This document shows, piece by piece, positions 6,298-10,460 of a stretch of 10,460 nucleotides of DNA; positions within the stretch are counted from its first letter, which is position 1, and each line of letters opens with the position of its first letter. The position numbers were made by a program, and so were the translations under genes. Below the pieces are notes generated by a model. The model made no database searches and was not told the DNA's origin. It saw only the letters and a list, made by a program, of their open reading frames with translations. This DNA comes from an uncultured Polynucleobacter sp. (lineage in GTDB: Bacteria; Pseudomonadota; Gammaproteobacteria; Burkholderiales; Burkholderiaceae). The DNA lies in contig CALKUJ010000274.1 in NCBI GenBank assembly GCA_937996825.1, forward strand, positions 1 through 10,460, in the 5' to 3' direction.

Positions 6298-7194
6298 TTT
6301 CTTCAAAGAAGAAATCACAATACCTGCAACAATCATCATGAATGCCAAGCCATGAAATAACTCAGGTGGCTCACCGAGTAAAGCGGCTGACATCAGGGCG
6401 GTGAACAAAGGAATCAGATTGGCAAAAAACGCTGCCATTGCAGGACCTGCTGCATTGACCCCCAAACCCCAACAGCGATAAGCGATCAATGATGGCGCAA
6501 TCGCCACGAAAATCAATAAGGCAATGGTGGAACTGGTGAACTCAAACACCACCGCATCAGCCGCCCACTCAAACCCCAAAAAAGCAGTCGACCAAAACAC
6601 GCCAAACAGCACTTGCGCCAACAAGAACTCAGCCCAAGGCCACTGGCGTTCAGTACTCTTACCTGGACGACTCAACATCCAACTGTAAAAGCCCCACAAG
6701 ATGGTGGCCAACAGAATATATAAGTCACCAATGACGAGTTGGATATCAAGAATCGTTGATAAATCACCACGGGTCAGAACAATCACCACGCCCAACAATG
6801 AAATCACGGCGCCCACCATTTGTTTGAACTGGGCAGCTTGTTGATAGAACATTGCACCGATGATGATCATCCACATGGGCATGCTGCCACCAATCAAAGT
6901 CACATTGATGGGTGTTGATGTTTCTAAAGATAGGTATAAAAGTGCGTTGTATGAACCGACGCCCAATAAACCGAGCCAGAGAAAACGAATCTTGTTTTGC
7001 CAAATAGGACTGTCGGATTGAAAGAGTTTCCATGCAATCGGTAGCAAGATCAGTCCAGCCAAAAGCCAACGCAAGGTGTTGAGCATGATGGGAGAAATCT
7101 CTCCAACTGCCAAACGTCCGACGATGGCATTACCCGCCCAAAGGATCGTGGGCAATACCAAATAAAAGATAACGCGGGGCGTTAGTGGACTCAT
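6286..7194 (-). CDS. EamA/DMT family transporter (10 TM)
   Basis: A 302-residue inner-membrane protein with two tandem EamA halves of about five membrane segments each. The first half opens with PTILWAGNAIVGRLA (residues 15-29), the WxGN signature common in this exporter group, and the second half starts near residue 150. The C-terminal half ends in a typical short basic tail (SLKKSAD). Members export amino acids, metabolites or nucleotide sugars; the substrate here is unknown. ATG 7194 is the only start that gives a normal-length first membrane segment. No Shine-Dalgarno sequence is obvious; a TATGGT box on the minus strand ends 9 bp before the ATG, so a very short leader is possible. It is divergent from slyX. 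Confidence 0.9.
   Translation of the reverse strand: MSPLTPRVIFYLVLPTILWAGNAIVGRLAVGEISPIMLNTLRWLLAGLILLPIAWKLFQSDSPIWQNKIRFLWLGLLGVGSYNALLYLSLETSTPINVTLIGGSMPMWMIIIGAMFYQQAAQFKQMVGAVISLLGVVIVLTRGDLSTILDIQLVIGDLYILLATILWGFYSWMLSRPGKSTERQWPWAEFLLAQVLFGVFWSTAFLGFEWAADAVVFEFTSSTIALLIFVAIAPSLIAYRCWGLGVNAAGPAMAAFFANLIPLFTALMSAALLGEPPELFHGLAFMMIVAGIVISSLKKSAD
6295..6317. repeat. 10-bp perfect inverted repeat at a convergent overlap
   Basis: TGATTTCTTC (6295-6304) pairs with GAAGAAATCA (6308-6317) around an AAA loop. The repeat starts on the DUF1653 stop codon and lies inside the last codons of the facing exporter, overlapping the 12-bp palindrome AATCAGCTGATT (6288-6299). There is no T-run, so it is not a standard terminator; it may protect or end the plus-strand transcript. 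Confidence 0.4.
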
Positions 7195-7256
7195 TGAACA
7201 ACTACCATAGGCAGAATGACTAAAGATGGCGATGCTAGCATGTCTGATCTGACAGA

Positions 7257-7285
7257 TTGCTCATTTTGCTGCTCTTGGGTATGCT
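7257..7285 (+). promoter_or_regulatory. candidate sigma70-type promoter for slyX
   Basis: TTGCTC (7257-7262) and TATGCT (7280-7285) are separated by 17 bp, placing a start point near 7292 and leaving a short leader with a strong AAGAAGG ribosome site before ATG 7309. The match to consensus is moderate (3 of 6 and 4 of 6). Confidence 0.35.
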
Positions 7286-7308
7286 CACCCTATTAGAAGA
7301 AGGTCATC

Positions 7309-7515
7309 ATGAATCAAGACGAACGCATCACCAATCTAGAAATCAAACTGAGCTTTTCTGAAGACATGCTAGAAGAACTGAATCAAACCGTCTTTAAGCA
7401 ACAGCAACGGATTGAATTATTGGTCAAAGAAATACAAGCGCTGAAATTACAAATGGCGAGCAATATGCCTTCAGATGGCAATAACCCCCGAGACGAGATA
7501 CCACCTCACTATTGA
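7309..7515 (+). CDS. slyX: SlyX family coiled-coil protein
   Basis: A 68-residue acidic protein that fits SlyX in length and layout. It begins with heptad-patterned coiled coil (residues 4-50), carries the signature LEELNQTVFKQQQRIELL (21-38), and ends in the family's PPHY tail. The role of SlyX is unknown; the name comes from its position next to slyD in enterobacteria, which is not the case here. The start is secure: AGAAGG at 7298-7303 is 5 nt ahead of the ATG. It stands alone, convergent with aroQ and divergent from the exporter. Confidence 0.92.
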   Translation: MNQDERITNLEIKLSFSEDMLEELNQTVFKQQQRIELLVKEIQALKLQMASNMPSDGNNPRDEIPPHY

Positions 7516-7531
7516 TCCAAGAGATCAAAAA

Positions 7532-7981
7532 TCAATTCTTTTGGGCCAAGCCTTCCATGGCTAAGACGTAGCCCTGGATACCAAAGCCAACCACAATGCC
7601 AGCGGCCACAGGTGAAATGTAGGAATGATGTCTGAACGCTTCGCGTGCATGCACATTTGAGATATGAACCTCAATCACAGGTAAACCACTCATGGCAGCA
7701 ATCGCATCGTGCAAAGCCACTGACGTATGCGTATAAGCACCTGGATTAAATACAATGCCCTGCACCTTGCCAGCACGATGGGCCAATCCAGCTTCCTGAA
7801 TCTTGTCGATCAACGGACCTTCATGATTGCTTTGTAAAAACTCAACCTCAAAGCCCAAGCGTTTAGCTGTGTCTTTGCAAAGAGTCTCCACATCCGCCAA
7901 AGTACTTGAGCCATATTTTTCCGGCTCACGGGTACCCAAGAGGTTCAAGTTAGGACCGTTAAGGACAATGATTTTTTTCAT
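7532..7981 (-). CDS. aroQ: 3-dehydroquinate dehydratase, type II
   Basis: A 149-residue cytosolic enzyme of normal length for type II dehydroquinase, which converts 3-dehydroquinate to 3-dehydroshikimate in the shikimate pathway and forms dodecamers. Active-site parts are all visible: NGPNLNLLGTREP (residues 8-20, with Arg18), the catalytic Tyr23 in EKYG, Asn79 with Gly81 in FNPGAYTHTS (78-87), the substrate-binding EVHISNVHAREAFRHHS (104-120) and Arg117. In many betaproteobacteria aroQ precedes accB-accC; here it is a single gene with yaeQ upstream on the same strand, 105 bp away. It lacks a Shine-Dalgarno sequence and a good -10 box ends 9 bp before its ATG, so it is probably translated from a leaderless message. 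Confidence 0.97.
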   Translation of the reverse strand: MKKIIVLNGPNLNLLGTREPEKYGSSTLADVETLCKDTAKRLGFEVEFLQSNHEGPLIDKIQEAGLAHRAGKVQGIVFNPGAYTHTSVALHDAIAAMSGLPVIEVHISNVHAREAFRHHSYISPVAAGIVVGFGIQGYVLAMEGLAQKN

Positions 7982-7990
7982 GATGATTGA

Positions 7991-8020
7991 AGTATAGCTC
8001 TGATAAATCGCTTATTCCAA
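7991..8020 (-). promoter_or_regulatory. candidate aroQ promoter giving a leaderless mRNA
   Basis: On the minus strand TTGGAA (8020 to 8015) and TATACT (7996 to 7991) are 18 bp apart; the -10 matches consensus at 5 of 6 positions. A start point 7 nt further falls at about 7984, only 3 nt before the aroQ ATG at 7981, and no ribosome-binding sequence lies in between. Confidence 0.5.
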
Positions 8021-8064
8021 GCACTTCTAATGGATTTTTGAGGTCTGCCTTAAGTTTGCTTTAT

Positions 8065-8094
8065 GACTGTTTGAGACTATCTGAGCCTATTTCC
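8065..8094. repeat. three degenerate 10-bp tandem units at the yaeQ 3' end
   Basis: GACTGTTTGA (8065-8074), GACTATCTGA (8075-8084) and GCCTATTTCC (8085-8094) follow one another. The first two differ at three positions and the third is weaker. The block ends inside the last codons of yaeQ. It may be chance. Confidence 0.3.
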
Positions 8095-8647
8095 AGCGCT
8101 CGCAAATGACTTCGATGGTGCCCTGCTGGCTACTCAGCATCAAATGACCGTCTTGGATGGTGGCCTGTATTTGCATACTGCGTTCAGCCCAACGGGCCAA
8201 CTCTTGAGAGATATCTGAAGGGACTCGGTAAACAGATAACTTGTCCATGCGCGTGAGTTTGTTCTGAATACCCTTCCACCAAACTTCAGCAGCATGATGA
8301 TAGGCATAAACCACGACCTTGTCTGATTTTGAGCATGCGCGGCTCAAAGGCTTTTCTTCGGGCTGACCAACTTCAACCCATAAACGGGTCTGTCCCGTGA
8401 AATCCTTTAGCCACACATCGGGCTCATCAGGATCAGATAAGCCAGCCCCAAAGATCAACTGACCATCACCCTGGCAAAGATCATTCAATAGATGGGCATT
8501 AAACGATAAAGCCAATAAACGCATCATCATGCGCTCATCCGTTTCGCTGGGATGTCTGGCCAACGTTAAGCTGTGGTCAGCGTAATAGGCATGGTCAATA
8601 TCAGCAACTGAGAGAGTGACTTTGAAGATGGTGGATTTGATGGCCAT
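8087..8647 (-). CDS. yaeQ: YaeQ family protein
   Basis: I place the start at ATG 8647, giving 186 residues (E. coli YaeQ is 181), because the family begins with an M-A-x-K-S-T-I-xK motif; an in-frame ATG at 8713 would add 22 unrelated residues and overlap the opposite gene's start. The conserved core is DEPDVWLKDFTGQTRLWVE (residues 74-92) followed by VGQPEEKPLSRACSKSDKVVVYAY. Asp77, Glu92, Gln95 and the Lys110 region match the PD-(D/E)xK-like fold reported for YaeQ structures, although no nuclease activity is established. It was once reported to suppress rfaH mutations. No clear ribosome site is seen. It starts 49 bp from the darP start on the opposite strand, with a palindrome between. Confidence 0.9.
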   Translation of the reverse strand: MAIKSTIFKVTLSVADIDHAYYADHSLTLARHPSETDERMMMRLLALSFNAHLLNDLCQGDGQLIFGAGLSDPDEPDVWLKDFTGQTRLWVEVGQPEEKPLSRACSKSDKVVVYAYHHAAEVWWKGIQNKLTRMDKLSVYRVPSDISQELARWAERSMQIQATIQDGHLMLSSQQGTIEVICERWK

Positions 8648-8668
8648 GAATGTTCTATTTCTGTGCAA

Positions 8669-8688
8669 TTTCGCAGGAGTCTGCGAAA
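8669..8688. promoter_or_regulatory. 8-bp perfect inverted repeat between yaeQ and darP starts
   Basis: TTTCGCAG (8669-8676) pairs with CTGCGAAA (8681-8688) around a GAGT loop. It fills much of the 49-bp gap between the two divergent starts and includes the plus-strand AGGAG (8675-8679). It could be an operator shared by both genes, or an RNA hairpin that presents or hides that AGGAG. Confidence 0.5.
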
Positions 8689-8696
8689 ATGACATT

Positions 8697-9020
8697 ATGA
8701 AGCAATCAAACACCCCTGAAGAGTATTCGGCACCGGAAAAGCCGAGTAAATCTGAAATAAAGCGTCGTTTAGAGGCCAGGCAGTATCTTGCTGAGGAAAT
8801 CAGTCAGATGCCTGATAAGTGGAAGCAAATGCCGATACCTGAACGCCTATTAGATGCTCTCAAAGAAACCCCGAATGTGAGAAGTCATGGTGGCATCAGA
8901 CGCCATATTCAATATTTAGGCAAAATCATGGGTGCCATGAGCGAAGAAGAAGTGGATGGCATCAAACAAGCCTTGATCGGTATTGTGGGTGCAAAAAAAG
9001 CCAGTAAGATGAAAATCTAA
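8697..9020 (+). CDS. darP: short DarP/YjgA (DUF615) homologue, N-terminal half only
   Basis: The 107-residue protein carries the N-terminal half of the 50S-subunit biogenesis factor DarP (YjgA): PSKSEIKRR (residues 16-24), PIPERLLDALKET (46-58), and GGIRRHIQYLGKIM (65-78), which match the family's PSKSQIKR, lP..l..ai and RRRQIQLIGKLMR segments. Family proteins are about 180 residues; here everything after the residue-94 helix is missing and is not found in any frame before the next gene. It may be a natural short form or a decayed gene. The ATG at 8697 is 17 nt from AGGAG, too far to use it directly; that AGGAG fits ATG 8689, which opens a 3-codon ORF whose stop overlaps this start. The next gene lies 26 bp downstream on the same strand. 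Confidence 0.75.
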   Translation: MKQSNTPEEYSAPEKPSKSEIKRRLEARQYLAEEISQMPDKWKQMPIPERLLDALKETPNVRSHGGIRRHIQYLGKIMGAMSEEEVDGIKQALIGIVGAKKASKMKI

Positions 9021-9046
9021 ATTATTGTTATTGATTGGAGACATTT

Positions 9047-9673
9047 ATGAAAATCACCAGTTCAAGTTTTCAAGATCAGTCAGTTATTCCGGGGCAGTAT
9101 GCTTTTGCAATCAAAGACCCCAACACACATATCACCTTATCAAGCAATCAAAATCCTCACTTGGCTTGGTCAGACTTTCCTAAAGAGACCCAATCATTTG
9201 CTTTGATTTGTCATGACCCTGATGTTCCAAGTAAAGGCGATGACGTGAACCAAGAAGGCAAAGTGGTTCCTGCCAGTTTGCCGCGTGTTGATTTTTATCA
9301 TTGGGTGTTGGTGAATATCCCCAGCTCAGTTCAGAGCATTGCTGCCGGTAGTCATAGCAATAGCATCACAGGCAAAGGCAAATCAGCTGCACAAAGTCCA
9401 GTTGGAACACCAGGCATCAATGACTACACCGCTTGGTTCAAAGGTGATGCATCAATGGAAGGTCTTTACTTTGGTTACGATGGTCCCTGCCCTCCATGGA
9501 ATGATGCCATCAAGCATCACTATGTGTTCACCGTCTACGCACTGAATACCGCTAACCTTCCTTTGAAGGGTCCATTCACAGGCGCTGAAGCATTGGCCGC
9601 AATCAAACCGCACGTCATTGCTCAAGCAAGCATCACAGGTATTTACAGCTTGAATCCAAGTGTTGCAATTTAA
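9047..9673 (+). CDS. YbhB/YbcL family protein (PEBP-like, Raf kinase inhibitor-like)
   Basis: A 208-residue soluble protein with the PEBP signatures in order: ALICHDPDVP (52-61), FYHWVLVNIP (83-92), the anion-pocket motif GYDGPCPPWNDAIKHHYVFTV (143-163), and the C-terminal IAQASITGIYSL (191-202). Bacterial relatives such as YbhB are about 158 residues; the extra length sits mainly in inserts after residue 61 and around 100-130, as in the longer branch of the family. Its biochemical role in bacteria is unknown. The start at 9047 is chosen for TTGGAG at 9035-9040 ahead of it; TTG 9035 would add four residues and is less likely. It is the last gene of a short plus-strand unit after darP, and a strong terminator follows. 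Confidence 0.9.
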   Translation: MKITSSSFQDQSVIPGQYAFAIKDPNTHITLSSNQNPHLAWSDFPKETQSFALICHDPDVPSKGDDVNQEGKVVPASLPRVDFYHWVLVNIPSSVQSIAAGSHSNSITGKGKSAAQSPVGTPGINDYTAWFKGDASMEGLYFGYDGPCPPWNDAIKHHYVFTVYALNTANLPLKGPFTGAEALAAIKPHVIAQASITGIYSLNPSVAI

Positions 9674-9705
9674 TTGAATAATTTCTAACTGAATTCTGCA
9701 GATTT

Positions 9706-10460
9706 CTATTCAGCCTCGACCAACTCAGGTCGGGGCTTATTTTTTTCAGTCTGCATGGTGGCAAGAATTGCCACGCCACACAACACAACCGCCATCCCCA
9801 GTAATTGAATCACGGTGATTTTTTCACCCAAGAAAAACCAACCGAGAAATATCGTTGCAATCGGTCCCAACATACCAGCTTGAGCGGTCAATCCTGATCC
9901 AATTCGATTCACAGCAATCATCACCAAGAGCATGGGCATGAAGGTGCAGAACAAGCCATTGAATAAGCTCAATTGATAGACCTCAGCTTCTTGGGTCCAT
10001 AAATGACTGGGGTTCAAAATCAATGCTTGAGCAGTGCTGAAAAATGTAGATGAGGCACTCGCATAAGCAACCAAACGAATGCTTCCGACCCGCCCCACGA
10101 TTTCCCCAGCAAATATCAAATAGATGGCATAAGAAATAGCGCTCAAAAAGACCAACATGCCGCCCCAAGCAATCGATGGGCCCATGGTGTGAAGATCGTG
10201 TGAGAACACAATGATCACGCCTGCATAAGCAAGAAGCAATGCCAACCACTGTTGTTTGTGAATCTTCTTTTTCAGAAAGAGCATGGAGATCAACAAGACA
10301 ATCGTTGGATTGAGATAGAGAATGATTCTTTCTAAGCCGACCGTGATGTATTGCAATCCCAAGAAATCCAAATAGCTCGACAGGTAGTAGCCCACAAAGC
10401 CAAGACCCACGATGTCGATCACATCGCGACGCGTGAGCGGGTTTTCGCGCGCAATGGCTT
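9706..10460 (-). CDS. EamA/DMT family transporter, 5' part beyond the window
   Basis: The minus-strand frame stays open to base 10460, giving 250 complete codons, so the true start lies off the right edge; the GTG at 10422 is not the likely start. The visible part contains the last three segments of the first EamA half, with the GLERIILYLNPTIVLLISML stretch typical of the group, and a full second half from about window residue 90, with GPIATIFLGWFFLGEKI near its end. Full-length members are about 300 residues, so roughly 50 are missing. It is an inner-membrane exporter of unknown substrate and a different subfamily from the DMT protein at 6286-7194. The C-terminal tail (KNKPRPELVEAE) is encoded by the sequence that forms the opposite strand's terminator. 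Confidence 0.88.
   Translation of the reverse strand, partial: AIARENPLTRRDVIDIVGLGFVGYYLSSYLDFLGLQYITVGLERIILYLNPTIVLLISMLFLKKKIHKQQWLALLLAYAGVIIVFSHDLHTMGPSIAWGGMLVFLSAISYAIYLIFAGEIVGRVGSIRLVAYASASSTFFSTAQALILNPSHLWTQEAEVYQLSLFNGLFCTFMPMLLVMIAVNRIGSGLTAQAGMLGPIATIFLGWFFLGEKITVIQLLGMAVVLCGVAILATMQTEKNKPRPELVEAE
9712..9747 (+). terminator. strong rho-independent terminator for the PEBP gene
   Basis: GCCTCGACC (9713-9721) pairs with GGTCGGGGC (9728-9736) with one G-T pair; A9712 and T9737 extend it to 10 bp. The loop is AACTCA and TTATTTTTTTC follows at 9737-9747. It lies 39 bp after the PEBP stop, yet inside the last coding codons of the facing exporter. No T-run follows on the minus strand, so it acts on plus-strand transcripts only. 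Confidence 0.85.

Noticed and set aside
7511..7540. ATTGAT...ATCAAT repeat between slyX and aroQ as a terminator
   Set aside because: Short AT-rich arms with a 14-nt loop and a broken T-run; low support.
8616..8696. Upstream in-frame starts for darP (ATG 8616 or 8649)
   Set aside because: They would add up to 27 residues unlike the family and overlap the yaeQ start on the other strand; the DarP motifs begin after 8697.
9983..10249. 88-codon minus-strand frame, Cys- and His-rich, inside the right-edge exporter
   Set aside because: The Cys/His look is a by-product of the other frame of a membrane protein gene; no spaced zinc-finger pattern is seen.
10420..10422. GTG as start of the right-edge exporter
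   Set aside because: The frame is open to the window edge and the first two membrane segments of the EamA fold would be missing.
1..10460. Mobile element, phage, CRISPR, toxin-antitoxin or defence system
   Set aside because: No transposase, integrase, terminal repeats, spacer arrays or known defence domains are visible; base composition looks even across the window.

Overview
The window looks like ordinary chromosome from a betaproteobacterium. The moderately low GC, small compact genes, the free-standing type II dehydroquinase, slyX, yaeQ and a YjgA/DarP homologue, and the mix of RraA/Ldh/enolase-superfamily catabolic genes with several drug/metabolite exporters all suggest the genus Polynucleobacter (Burkholderiales) or a close relative. 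That genus call is recognition by eye, not a search result. I see no insertion sequence, phage gene, CRISPR array, tRNA or rRNA.

Layout. Positions 1-2748 hold a small-molecule catabolic block. It has the C-terminal part of an RraA-family aldolase-like protein (+), which converges on a two-gene minus-strand operon of a mandelate-racemase-type enolase-superfamily enzyme and an Ldh-family NAD(P)-dependent dehydrogenase; the two genes overlap by 19 bp. A 257-bp AT-rich divergent intergenic region with palindromes and direct repeats separates this operon from a 3-hydroxyacyl-CoA dehydrogenase family gene (3006-3929, +). Next come a ferritin-like DUF455 protein (-), a translationally coupled pair of an MFS transporter and a DUF1653-like small protein (+), and an EamA/DMT exporter (-). 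Then follow slyX (+), aroQ (-), yaeQ (-), a short darP/yjgA homologue (+), a YbhB/YbcL (PEBP-like) protein (+), and a second EamA/DMT exporter (-) that runs off the right edge.

How the genes work together. The left block is the only set that plausibly forms one pathway: dehydration of a hydroxy acid, retro-aldol cleavage of the resulting oxo acid, and a 2-oxo/2-hydroxy acid dehydrogenase. The substrate cannot be read from the sequence. The other genes are mostly single housekeeping or transport functions. Orientation changes nine times in about 10.5 kb, giving five convergent ends and four divergent promoter regions, so the control signals are short and often overlap coding sequence. The clearest is a strong rho-independent terminator for the PEBP gene lying inside the 3' coding end of the facing exporter. 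Other sites worth a look are an aroQ promoter so close to its ATG that the mRNA should be leaderless, and a hairpin plus three-codon leader ORF at the darP start.

No gene cassette looks like a new defence, mobile or biosynthetic system. The points of interest are the truncated DarP homologue, the uncharacterised DUF455 and DUF1653 proteins, the unassigned catabolic trio and these compact regulatory arrangements.
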